Below the pieces are notes generated by a model. It was given only the letters and a program-made list of their open reading frames with translations. It did not search any database and was not told the origin of the DNA. Positions 49,609-57,613 of a DNA stretch of 64,000 nucleotides are shown here, in pieces. A program made the translations under genes and the position numbers. The DNA comes from Candidatus Nitricoxidivorans perseverans (GTDB taxonomy: Bacteria > Pseudomonadota > Gammaproteobacteria > Burkholderiales > Rhodocyclaceae). Position 1 is the first letter of the stretch; every line of letters starts with the position of its first letter. The stretch is from positions 1,366,282 through 1,430,281 of the forward strand of contig CP107246.1 in assembly GCA_030246985.1 (NCBI GenBank). The letters are read 5' to 3'.

Positions 49609-50046
49609 TCATCTGCTCGACTCAAGCAGTCTCCGCTGCTCCTCCCACAACAACGGCGTCCCCGACGCCAATTCGAACAGCGTCACTTCCGCCGGCAGGG
49701 TCTCGTCGAGGATGGCGGCGACGATGTCCGGCGCCAGGGTGGTGAGGTTCACCATCCGGCTCACGTAGGCCCGATCCATCCCCTCACGCTCGGCCACCTC
49801 GGTCAGCGAACGCGCTTCGCCGGACTCCAGCATGGCGAGCCAGCGGTGGCCACGGGCGAGCGCGAGCTGGATTGGCGTCGGCGTGTCATCCCAGGGGCGC
49901 GGCTTCACGGGTTCGCCATCCGGCAGGGTCACGGCCTTCCGGCTGCCCCGCCGTTTGATCCGGATCGGCACGGAGACGGTGATACTACCGTCGCTCGCGG
50001 TGATCAACTCACCCTGACCGGTCTTGTTGATCAGGATTTCGTTCAT
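49609..50046 (-). CDS. ParB-like HTH protein of a second recombinase locus
   Basis: This 145-aa protein starts at ATG 50046 in an ATGA overlap with the recombinase remnant. It has the HTH ARSLTEVAEREGMDRAYVSR followed by NLTTLAPDIVAAILDETLP, related to the protein at 4922-5407. It looks intact, but its recombinase partner is broken. The 158 bp between it and the NACHT stop show nothing clear. Confidence 0.7.
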   Translation of the reverse strand: MNEILINKTGQGELITASDGSITVSVPIRIKRRGSRKAVTLPDGEPVKPRPWDDTPTPIQLALARGHRWLAMLESGEARSLTEVAEREGMDRAYVSRMVNLTTLAPDIVAAILDETLPAEVTLFELASGTPLLWEEQRRLLESSR

Positions 50047-50510
50047 GCCAGGGCCTCTTCACGTGATTCCGGGGCCGGCTCAGGACGCAGCTCCATGGCC
50101 AGCGCCTCGATGCCGTTGGGCCGGAATCGAACCTCGATGTCGTTTTGCGAGACGATCACCTTGTCGATGAGGAGCCGCACGATGCGCTGCTGCTCGGCAG
50201 GGAAGAGTTGCTCCCAGATTGCATCCATGCGGGTCATGGCCACGGTGACCTGCGCCTCATCCAGGGAAGGATCGAGCCGCGCGGCACGCTCCGCCACGCC
50301 GGCGACCATGTCCGGGGCGCGCAGTATGCGGCGCATCTGTTCCAGCACGGCAGCTTCGATCTCTGCTGCCGGCAGGCGCGGCAGGCCGGAGGCGCCCGCA
50401 TGTTCCTTGTTCTCGCGCACCGGCAGGTAGTAGCGGTAGATGCGGCCGTTCTTCTTGCGCGTGAACCACGGCGTGAGCGCTCGGCCATCGGAGCCCTCAA
50501 GGATATCGAC
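50043..50510 (-). pseudogene. C-terminal remnant of a large serine recombinase
   Basis: The frame opens after a TAG at 50511-50513 and reads EGSDGRALTPWFTRKKNGRI, YRYYLPVRENKEHAGASG, LPAAEIEAAVLEQMRRIL and IWEQLFPAEQQRIVRLLIDK. It matches the zinc-ribbon and C-terminal parts of the recombinase at 3507-4925. The catalytic serine domain is absent, so it cannot recombine DNA. Confidence 0.8.
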
Positions 50511-50813
50511 CTAGCCCAAGACAGCGCCCAGTGGTTGTGCGAGATCGGCAGCGCACGCCCTGCGACGGATTCCGCGTCTTCGGCCAAACCCTCCAAGCAA
50601 CCCAACACCACACAGGAGTAAGCAATGGCCTGGCTGCGGGCGACGTGGAAGCACTCGCCGGACTGCCCGAAGGCTATTTCCAGGGCAAAACCAATGTCGT
50701 GGAGTTTGCGCGGCTGAAAGCAACCCAGAAGCAGGTTGATGACCAACCAGCCCAAGGCAACAAGGTGGTGCCGTTCCGGCCCGTCTCCAAATCCTGATGT
50801 AAAAGGAGCAGCG
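50511..50813 (+). other. Stretch with probable gene fragments
   Basis: One plus frame ends at 50621 with IDLAQDSAQWLCEIGSARPA, next to AGGAG and an ATG at 50625. That ATG opens only 30 codons. An overlapping frame to 50797 reads AAGDVEALAGLPEGYFQGKT and ends KVVPFRPVSKS. None can be called a complete gene. They look like debris of an older insertion. Confidence 0.35.
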
Positions 50814-51062
50814 ATGTCCAAGAACACAAAGCAGACGTCCTCACGAATTGGTCGGCTGGCGTCGGAAACGCTGAAAAGCAGCAGTTCGTCGCAAGTGGCC
50901 AAGAGTCTGGCCGCTTCGGCACTGTCTCAGCGCAGCGGCGACAAACAGACCGGTGCCAAGATGGAAGACAAGGCCGCACGCGTTTTGGCCAGCGACAGAT
51001 CCGCCAAAGAGACGAAAGAACTGGCGGCCTCGGTCCTGTCCCAAGCCAACAAGCAGCGCTGA
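50814..51062 (+). CDS. Small Ser/Lys-rich uncharacterised protein
   Basis: This 82-aa protein starts at ATG 50814 behind AAAAGGAG. It has two similar halves, LASETLKSSSSSQVAKSLAA and VLASDRSAKETKELAASVLS, so it is an internal duplication. Related small proteins occur in accessory regions; function unknown. It is followed by a truncated partner gene at 51083. Confidence 0.6.
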   Translation: MSKNTKQTSSRIGRLASETLKSSSSSQVAKSLAASALSQRSGDKQTGAKMEDKAARVLASDRSAKETKELAASVLSQANKQR

Positions 51063-51082
51063 GCCAGTGAGTCGAGTCCCTC

Positions 51083-51226
51083 ATGTCACAGGATCTGAGC
51101 GACTCGCAACTGAAGGATCTCTGGCGTCAGGGGAAAATCCCGGTCATCTTCAAGCGCAATAAGCCACTCCCGGTCCTGGCGCGCATTCCGTTCGCCGAGG
51201 GGAACATGGAGTGGCTGCGGGATGGC
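51083..51226 (+). pseudogene. 5' end of a gene cut by the 360-bp repeat
   Basis: From ATG 51083 the frame reads MSQDLSDSQLKDLWRQGKIP, VIFKRNKPLPVLARIPFAEG and NMEWLRDGRP, then enters the repeat at 51227 and loses sense (open to 51337). Longer proteins with this beginning are common beside small Ser/Lys-rich proteins, from memory. It was interrupted when the repeat arrived. Confidence 0.65.
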
Positions 51227-51315
51227 CGACCCTCGCAGCGCCAGCGTTGCAGGGTTTTGGGGCTGAGGCCCCAGCGCTCGGCCAACTCGTGCTCATTGAT
51301 TGCGACTTTTTTCAT
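51127..51315 (-). pseudogene. Truncated copy of the two-domain HTH gene
   Basis: From ATG 51315 the first ~29 codons (INEHELAERWGLSPKTLQRW) equal those of the gene at 43172-43645. After 51227 the frame continues into unrelated antisense sequence. The second HTH domain is missing. Confidence 0.75.
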
Positions 51316-51586
51316 CACGTATCTCCTGTGGTTGTAGGGACACGCATTCAGGCGCTGGTTGGGCACGAAGCCAAGTCAAGCGGGGTCAGGCACACCCTCG
51401 CTAAAACGCCCGCGTCATTTAATGAGCGCCAGCAATTCCTCGGTCACGACTCGACGTTGCAATGAGGGGAGTAGAGCGAAGCGCGACAAGCTACAGTGGA
51501 TGTTCGAGAGAACGGCAGTCCTTCCGATTAAGGCCATTTATGTGTAGAATCTCGGTTTCCGTGGTGGGCACGTTCCACCACCAATA
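51227..51586. repeat. 360-bp direct repeat, right copy
   Basis: Nearly identical to 43557-43916, it starts inside a broken gene and ends at CCAATA before sequence that lacks the terminator of the left copy. It also carries the second degenerate 31-bp element (51346-51376). Together the copies bracket the AbiEi-NACHT cassette. Confidence 0.92.
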
Positions 51587-51681
51587 TTCCAAAAGCCAAC
51601 CGCTACTGCTGCCGGTAACCCTGGCCGGGAATGGGAGCAATGCGTGCCAGACCTTCGAGGCGGTCGCCGCCGAGCGGGGAA

Positions 51682-51954
51682 TCAGTAGTGGTAGCGCCCC
51701 TGCAGGAACTCGACCCGGTCCGCCTTGACCAGATAGATGCAACGATGTTCCTGCGTGATGCGCCGCGACCAGACATCGACGCCGAGGTATTTCAGCGGTT
51801 CGGGCTTGCCGATGCCGTCGAAGGGATCGTGCAGGGTGGCCTCGACGAGTTCGAGCAGCCGCTTGGCGGTTCGCCGGTCGGTCTCGACCCAGTGACGCAG
51901 GTCTTCGATGAACTCCGGGTGGCAAACCGCGAGCCGGGCCGGCTCACGCTTCAA
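51682..51954 (-). CDS. YoeB/Txe-family toxin
   Basis: This 90-aa protein starts at a TTG (51954) that overlaps the antitoxin end by 11 bp. FIEDLRHWVETDRRTAKRLL, DPFDGIGKPEPLK, WSRRITQEHRCIYLV and the C-terminal GRYHY are the YoeB signature, including the conserved terminal His-Tyr. YoeB is a ribosome-dependent mRNA endonuclease. Confidence 0.9.
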   Translation of the reverse strand: MKREPARLAVCHPEFIEDLRHWVETDRRTAKRLLELVEATLHDPFDGIGKPEPLKYLGVDVWSRRITQEHRCIYLVKADRVEFLQGRYHY

Positions 51955-52225
51955 GACCGATGCCCTTCCTCAGCTTGGCAACGGTGGTCGGCTTCTGGTT
52001 GCCCGTGCGCGCACGGTTGAGAGCGGTGAGCAGACGCTCGGCGTTCTTCGATGAACGCAGCAGATGGGCGGTTTCCATCAGGCCTTCGAGTTCGTCGGCC
52101 GCGATCATCGCCACGGCGCCGCCCGAACGGCGGCGCACGACGATGACTTCCCGGTCATCCACGGCGCGATCCATCAGCGTCTTGAGCTGCTCGCGGGCCT
52201 GGCTGTAGGTGGTTTCGATGGTCAT
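51944..52225 (-). CDS. YefM/Axe-family antitoxin
   Basis: This 93-aa protein starts at ATG 52225 behind CAGGAGC. TIETTYSQAREQLKTLMDRA and RSGGAVAMIAADELEGLMET fit YefM/Phd. It would bind and neutralise the toxin and repress the operon. The order antitoxin then toxin on the minus strand is the usual one. Confidence 0.9.
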   Translation of the reverse strand: MTIETTYSQAREQLKTLMDRAVDDREVIVVRRRSGGAVAMIAADELEGLMETAHLLRSSKNAERLLTALNRARTGNQKPTTVAKLRKGIGLEA

Positions 52226-52543
52226 GGTGCGGCTCCTGATTTGGACAGACACATTGTACAAGATATGAATACCCATTGGCTAGCCGACAAGATCGAACTT
52301 GCGGCTCATGCTCGCGATCATGCCGTAATTCCTGAGCCGCGCCTGAAAGGCGTGTCGAGTGGTTCTACGCCCTGATCTCGGTGGCCGCCTTTCGAGAAGA
52401 TGCCCTTGCGGCAAGCATTCAAGACAGCGGCATTACCCGAAAAGAAAATCTCCCCGGAACAGCCAGCCAGTTGTTTCTCTTCGACTTTTATCCGGACACT
52501 ACTGTTTACATCGTTTAAGCAAATGCACCATGCCGGCGGTGCG
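52226..52543. other. Gap at the accessory/chromosome boundary
   Basis: I see no convincing gene or RNA here. Short frames lack ribosome sites and family resemblance. The piece at 52270-52296 resembles the start of the ParB-methyltransferase genes (WLADKIE) but soon breaks down. The right limit of the accessory region is probably in this gap. Confidence 0.4.
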
Positions 52544-53623
52544 TCACCTCGGCAGTCGCATGTAGCTGTCAAAGCTCGCCTCCGCGAAGCGGAACCACTG
52601 GTTCGCCTCCTTGCGGAATGCGGTGTAGTCAGCGTAGATCTTCCGCCAGTTCGGGTTCTTCGCCGACAGCTCGTCGTAGAGCGCCATCGCCTCCCGGTAA
52701 GCCGCGTCCATCACGTCTTTGGGCATGCGGGCGAGCTTGACGCCGCCGGCGACCAGTTCCTTCAGGGCCTGCGGATTCCGCGCGTCGTACTTCGCCTGCA
52801 TGTCGGTGTGGGCGAGCGCGGCGGCGCATTCGACGATGGCCTTGTATTCCGCCGGCAGCGCGGCCCAGGCCTTGTCGTGGATATAAAGCTCCAGTTCGGG
52901 GCCGCCTTCCCACCAGGCCGGGTAGACGTAGTGCTTCGCCACCTTGTGGAAGCCCAGCTTGCGGTCGTCATAGGGGCCGACCCATTCGGTGGCGTCCAGC
53001 GCGCCCTTTTCCAGCGCCTGGTATATCTCGCCGCCGGGGATGTTCTGCGGCACGCCGCCGATGCGCGCCAGCACCTTGCCCCCGAAGCCGCCGATACGCA
53101 TCTTGAGGCCCCGGATGTCGGCGAGCGAGACGATGGGCTTGCGGTACCAGCCGCCCATCTGCACGCCGGTGTTGCCCATCGGGAAATTGACGATGTTGTA
53201 ATTCGCATAGAACGCGCGGAAGAGCTTCAGCCCGTTGCCTTCGGTCATCCACGCCGTCATCTGGCGCGAGTTGAGGCCGAAGGGGATGGCGCAGTTGATG
53301 GCGAAAGTCTCGTCCTTGCCGAAAAAGTAGTAGGACGCCGTATGCGCGCATTCGACCGTGCCGGCTTGCACGGCGTCGACCACGCCGAAAGGCGGCATCA
53401 GCTCGCCGGCGGCATGGACGGAAATCTCGAACCTGCCGCCGGTCATCTCCCGCACCTTTTTCGCGAATACCTCGGAAGCGCCGAAGATGGTGTCGAGCGA
53501 CTTCGGAAAGCTCGACGCAAGCCGCCAGCGCAGCGCGGGTTGCGCCCCGACGGCCGCCGGCGCGCCGCCCGCCGCCAGGATGCCGGCCATGCCTGCGCGC
53601 TTCAGGAAATTTCGGCGTTCCAC
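52544..53623 (-). CDS. TRAP transporter solute-binding protein (DctP family)
   Basis: This 359-aa protein starts at GTG 53623, two bases after the pmbA stop. A twin-arginine-like signal (ERRNFLKRAGMAGILAAGG) precedes the mature part, where LRWRLASSFPKSLDTIFGAS and AGELMPPFGVVDAVQAGTVE are typical of TakP-like TRAP periplasmic proteins for 2-oxoacids. The membrane subunits are not in this window. It probably resides in the periplasm. Confidence 0.9.
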   Translation of the reverse strand: MERRNFLKRAGMAGILAAGGAPAAVGAQPALRWRLASSFPKSLDTIFGASEVFAKKVREMTGGRFEISVHAAGELMPPFGVVDAVQAGTVECAHTASYYFFGKDETFAINCAIPFGLNSRQMTAWMTEGNGLKLFRAFYANYNIVNFPMGNTGVQMGGWYRKPIVSLADIRGLKMRIGGFGGKVLARIGGVPQNIPGGEIYQALEKGALDATEWVGPYDDRKLGFHKVAKHYVYPAWWEGGPELELYIHDKAWAALPAEYKAIVECAAALAHTDMQAKYDARNPQALKELVAGGVKLARMPKDVMDAAYREAMALYDELSAKNPNWRKIYADYTAFRKEANQWFRFAEASFDSYMRLPR

Positions 53624-53624
53624 A

Positions 53625-54983
53625 TCAGTTCCCCGCCACCGTCATGCGGTCGACCAGAATGGAGCCGACCTGCTTGGAGCCGCGCACGATCACGTCGTTG
53701 CCGACGGCCCGGATGCCGGCGAACATGTCCCTGAGATTGCCCGCGATGGTGATCTCCTCCACCGGATAGGCGATCTCGCCCTTCTCGACCCAGAAGCCGG
53801 CCGCGCCGCGGGAGGTGTCTCCGGTGACGTAGTTGATACCGTGGCCGAGTAGCTCAGTGACCAGCAGGCCCGTGCCCATTTCCTTCAACAGGCCGGCGAA
53901 GTCGAGCGGGCCAGGCTCGACGATCAGATTGTGGCTGCCGCCGGCGTTGCCGGTGGTCTGCATGCCGAGTTTCCTCGCCGAATAGGTCGACAGGAAATAG
54001 CCTTGGAGGACGCCGCCTTCGACCACTTCACGGTCGCGGGTCGCCACGCCGTCGTCGTCGAAGGGGCTGGAGGCCAGGCCGCGCCGGAGATGGGGCCGCT
54101 CCGAAATGCGCATGAAGTCCGGAAAGATGCGCGTCCCCAGCGCGTCGAGCAGAAACGAGGATTTGCGGTAGAGCGCGCCGCCGCTGGCGGCATGGACGAA
54201 GCTGCCGATCAGCCCGGCGGCCAGCGGCGCCTCGAAGAGCACGGGCACCTGGCGCGTCTTGAGCTTCCGGGCGCCCAGGCGGGCAAGCGCGCGCCGCGCC
54301 GCGTAGCCGCCGATGATTTCGGGCGCGGCCAGGTCACCGGGGGCGCGCTTGCCCGAATACCAGTCGTCACGCTGCATGTCATCGCCTTCGCCGACGATCG
54401 GCGCACAGGAGATGTAATGCCGCGACGTCGCGTAGCCGCCCATGAACCCCAGGCTGTTGGCGGAAACGAAGTGGGACTGATGGGTGGAAATGCTCGCGCC
54501 CTCGGAGTTTTTCACGAGCGGGCTGACGTCGAAGGCGGCCTGCTCGCAGCGGCGGGCGATGTCGATGGCCTCTTCCACCGGCAGTTGCCACGGGTGGTAT
54601 AGATCGAGCCCCGCCCCGTCGAGCCCGCCATCCTTGCCCCGGGCCAGCAGCTTCTCGTCGGGCAGGCCGGCGCAGAGGTCTTCCGCCGTGAAGCGGGCGA
54701 TGGACAGCGCGGCCTCGGCCGCCGCGCGCACCGCCTGATCCGAAAAGTCGGAGGTCGACGCATGGCCGCGCCGCTGGCCGAGATAGGCCGTGACGCCGAT
54801 GCCCTTGTCGCGGTTGTACTCGATGGTCTCGACTTCCTGCCGGCGCACCGTCACCGACTGGCCGAAGCCCTCCGAGACATCCACCTCGCAGGCCGTGGCG
54901 CCCAGCGCGCGCGCATGATCGAGCACCTGCCGCGCCAGCGTGCGCAGCTTTTCCCTTGTGTAGCTGAATCCTTGTCCCGGCAT
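53625..54983 (-). CDS. pmbA: Metalloprotease PmbA (TldE)
   Basis: This 452-aa protein starts at ATG 54983 (MPGQGFSYTREKL); an ATG at 55019 is possible but would extend into the darP promoter region. GFGQSVTVRRQEVETIEYNR and GHGINYVTGDTSRGAAGFWV are family hallmarks. PmbA works with TldD to degrade or mature peptides such as microcin B17 and CcdA. Divergent from darP. Confidence 0.93.
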   Translation of the reverse strand: MPGQGFSYTREKLRTLARQVLDHARALGATACEVDVSEGFGQSVTVRRQEVETIEYNRDKGIGVTAYLGQRRGHASTSDFSDQAVRAAAEAALSIARFTAEDLCAGLPDEKLLARGKDGGLDGAGLDLYHPWQLPVEEAIDIARRCEQAAFDVSPLVKNSEGASISTHQSHFVSANSLGFMGGYATSRHYISCAPIVGEGDDMQRDDWYSGKRAPGDLAAPEIIGGYAARRALARLGARKLKTRQVPVLFEAPLAAGLIGSFVHAASGGALYRKSSFLLDALGTRIFPDFMRISERPHLRRGLASSPFDDDGVATRDREVVEGGVLQGYFLSTYSARKLGMQTTGNAGGSHNLIVEPGPLDFAGLLKEMGTGLLVTELLGHGINYVTGDTSRGAAGFWVEKGEIAYPVEEITIAGNLRDMFAGIRAVGNDVIVRGSKQVGSILVDRMTVAGN

Positions 54984-55023
54984 GAGCGATGGCGCATCTG
55001 ATTGGAAAGATATAATCATACCG

Positions 55024-55539
55024 ATGGAAACCGACAAAATTGACGAGAGCGACGAAAGCAGCGGGAGGCCCAGCAAATCCTCGATCAAGCGCGAGATGCT
55101 GGCGCGCCAGGAAATCGGCGAGGCGCTGGCGGAACTTCCGCCGGCGAGGCTGAAGAAAATCGACCTGCCGGAGGCGCTGGCGCGGGCGCTCTCCGACTAC
55201 CGCCGCTTTCCGGGGCACGAGGCGAAGCGCCGGCAGATGCAGTTCATCGGCCGGCTGATGCGCGACATCGACCCCGCGCCCATCCAGGCGGTGCTGGACG
55301 AGATCCGCGGCGTCTCGGCGGAAGCGAACGCGCGGCAGCATGCGCTGGAACGCCTGCGCGTCCGGCTGCTGGAAGACGAGGCGGTACTCGGCGAAATCGC
55401 CGGCGAACATCCGGGCGCCGATCTCCAGCGCCTGCGCCAGCTGCGCCGCAACGCCCTGAAGGAGCAGGAACAGGGCAAGCCGCCGCGGGCCTTCCGCGAG
55501 CTGTTCCGCATGTTGAGGGAACTCCACGACGATGAATGA
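55024..55539 (+). CDS. darP: Ribosome biogenesis factor DarP (YjgA)
   Basis: This 171-aa protein starts at ATG 55024. PSKSSIKREMLARQEIGEAL and RYPxx-like FIGRLMRDIDPAPIQAVLDE are typical of YjgA/DUF615, a 50S assembly factor. A perfect TATAAT lies at 55011-55016, only 8 bases before the ATG, so the mRNA may be nearly leaderless if that is the -10. pmbA is divergent; this head-to-head pair is common in betaproteobacteria. Confidence 0.92.
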   Translation: METDKIDESDESSGRPSKSSIKREMLARQEIGEALAELPPARLKKIDLPEALARALSDYRRFPGHEAKRRQMQFIGRLMRDIDPAPIQAVLDEIRGVSAEANARQHALERLRVRLLEDEAVLGEIAGEHPGADLQRLRQLRRNALKEQEQGKPPRAFRELFRMLRELHDDE

Positions 55540-56080
55540 CGAACTGCGAATCGGCCTGGTGTCGATCTCCGACCGCGCGCACCAGGGCGTCTACGAGGAC
55601 CGCGGCATCCCCGCCCTGGAAGAATGGTTCACCGCCGCCCTGAAGAGCCCGTGGCGCATGGAAACGCGGCTGATTCCGGACGAGCAGGCCACCATTGAGC
55701 AGACGCTGATCGAACTCGCCGACGCGGCGGGCTGCCATCTGGTGATGACCACCGGCGGGACCGGCCCGGCCCCGCGCGACGTGACGCCGGAAGCCACGCT
55801 GGCCGTCGCGCACAAGGTCATGCCGGGCTTCGGCGAGGAGATGCGGCGCGTCAGCCTCAAGTACGTGCCCACCGCGATCCTCTCGCGCCAGGTCGGGGCG
55901 ATCCGGGGGGGGGCCCTGATCCTCAACCTGCCCGGCCAGCCCAAGGCGATCAAGGAGACGCTGGACGGGATATTCGCCGCCGTGCCCTACTGCATCGAGC
56001 TGATCGGCGGGCCGCGCGTCGAGACGCACGAATCGGTAGTGAAAGCCTTTCGTCCGAAGTCGGCGGTCAAGGCCGGCTAG
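55532..56080 (+). CDS. mog: Molybdopterin adenylyltransferase
   Basis: This 182-aa protein overlaps darP by 8 bp. RIGLVSISDRAHQGVYEDRG, VMTTGGTGPAPRDVTPEATL and ILNLPGQPKAIKETLDGIF are MogA/MoaB motifs; TTGGTG is the cofactor-binding loop. It activates molybdopterin for molybdenum insertion. Confidence 0.93.
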   Translation: MNDELRIGLVSISDRAHQGVYEDRGIPALEEWFTAALKSPWRMETRLIPDEQATIEQTLIELADAAGCHLVMTTGGTGPAPRDVTPEATLAVAHKVMPGFGEEMRRVSLKYVPTAILSRQVGAIRGGALILNLPGQPKAIKETLDGIFAAVPYCIELIGGPRVETHESVVKAFRPKSAVKAG

Positions 56081-57558
56081 ATCGTTTCCACCCGGTAGCG
56101 CCCGAGGGAATAATCGGGACCGGAGTCGACCATCGCCTGCGGAAAGAGCCGCACCCGCATGCCGTCGAGGGTGAACAGCAGGGGAATTTTCTCTTCCCAG
56201 TCCGCGGCGGGCACGAGAACGCGAACGTCATCTCCCGCCACCGGCGGGTCGAGCAGGACGCCCTCCGTCTGCAGGCCGCCGCAGTCGGCCACGATGGCGC
56301 GCGGCGTCTTGGAAATCGTCTTGATGCCCACGGCGGCGGCGGATTCCGTCTCGCGGCTGAAGCGGCGGATGACGCCGATCAGCCAATTGTCGCCGCCGTC
56401 GGGCTGCATGCCGAGCAGCGCGCCGATGCGCACCCAGTCGTTGCCCGCCAGCGGCACCTCGGCGCCCATGCCGCCCATGCTGACGTCCTCGGCAATCCAT
56501 GCCTCCGCGCCATTCGGGCCGGCCTGGCCCGCCAGACGCCGATGAATGGCCGCCAGGCCGCTGACAACGGTCAGGCGCGACTTGACGCGATGGCGCGTAT
56601 GGGAGCGTACCGGCGGCTTCGGCGCCCAGCATATGGCCAGGTGGTCCAGTACCGGCAGGACGACGCGCGGCGAATACTGGCCGCCGAAGTTGATGCTGGC
56701 GGGCAGTTCGCCGGTCTGCTCGATGCGCGAGCGCAGTTCGACAACGGACTCGATGGCTTGGCCGGTGCTGAAGAATCGCAGCGTCGGCGCAATCTCCGGC
56801 AGCTTGGCGAGCCGGGTCGGCGGCAGCGGCTTGGCCGCATCCACCCAATAGACGTTTTCCGGGCGTACCTGGTCGGTGAAGGCGAATCGCGGCAGGAAGT
56901 GGGCGATCAGCCGCTCGGCGATTTCGATCTCGATCGGCAGCAGGCTGTCCATTGACGAGGCATGGAACACCAGCATCTTGAGATATTCGGCCTCCGGCAT
57001 GGTCTCCGCGCCGGGATAGAGCATGACGCCGCGCCGGGCCACGTTGCCCTGCACCGCCGCCAGGTAGGCGCGTCCGGCGGCCATCCACAGCAGGCCGTCG
57101 ATCGGGCCGTAACGGAACTGGTCCCACTTCAGGCGTCCGCCATTGGCGTGCAGGAGCCGGGCGTACAGCAAAGGCAGATGATCCTTGATCGACTCGATGC
57201 CTTTGTCGCCGGCGCAGGCCTGGGCCAGGACGGTTTCATAGGCCGTCACCAGCTCGCCCCAGTAATTGCGATTCAATTGCCAGAGCTTGAATTCCTGGGC
57301 GCGGCCGGGGCGCGGGGCGGTGAGGTACTCGCGGCCCAGGCGCCGGGACTGGGGCAGCGCCGCCTCATCCAGTTGCAGCACCAGTTCGAGGCGGCGATCG
57401 GGGCGGAATTCCTCGCTTGCCACCAGGGATTCGAGCCACGCCGTGGCGCTGTCAATCGCCGCCGCCGGTTCCTGGGCCGGAAGCTCGGCCAGGATGCGGC
57501 GCACCTCCCTGGAGTCGGCCAACGGATGATCCGGCCTGGACGAAAACATTCCGAGCAT
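56077..57558 (-). CDS. Uncharacterised protein with PilZ-like C-terminus
   Basis: This 493-aa cytoplasmic protein is largely helical to residue ~300 (RRLGREYLTAPRPGRAQEFK, WMAAGRAYLAAVQG). The last ~180 residues are beta-rich with RHRVKSRLTVVSGL and AWIAEDVSMGGMGAEVPLAG, which resembles the RxxxR...D-x-SxxG pattern of PilZ c-di-GMP receptors. The call is tentative. Its 3' end overlaps mog by 4 bases, convergently. Confidence 0.6.
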   Translation of the reverse strand: MLGMFSSRPDHPLADSREVRRILAELPAQEPAAAIDSATAWLESLVASEEFRPDRRLELVLQLDEAALPQSRRLGREYLTAPRPGRAQEFKLWQLNRNYWGELVTAYETVLAQACAGDKGIESIKDHLPLLYARLLHANGGRLKWDQFRYGPIDGLLWMAAGRAYLAAVQGNVARRGVMLYPGAETMPEAEYLKMLVFHASSMDSLLPIEIEIAERLIAHFLPRFAFTDQVRPENVYWVDAAKPLPPTRLAKLPEIAPTLRFFSTGQAIESVVELRSRIEQTGELPASINFGGQYSPRVVLPVLDHLAICWAPKPPVRSHTRHRVKSRLTVVSGLAAIHRRLAGQAGPNGAEAWIAEDVSMGGMGAEVPLAGNDWVRIGALLGMQPDGGDNWLIGVIRRFSRETESAAAVGIKTISKTPRAIVADCGGLQTEGVLLDPPVAGDDVRVLVPAADWEEKIPLLFTLDGMRVRLFPQAMVDSGPDYSLGRYRVETI

Positions 57559-57613
57559 CGCAACTCTCCCCCCGAAATTCAGGCGGTTAGCATAACGGAA
57601 AGATGCTTCGGTG

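Noticed and set aside
52258-52375. Remnant of a ParB-methyltransferase gene (WLADKIE)
   Set aside because: Similarity covers only about 8 codons and then ends; chance or a very short relic cannot be told apart.
54982-55023. Longer DarP start at 54982
   Set aside because: It overlaps the start of divergent pmbA and the TATAAT; the ATG at 55024 matches the family start.
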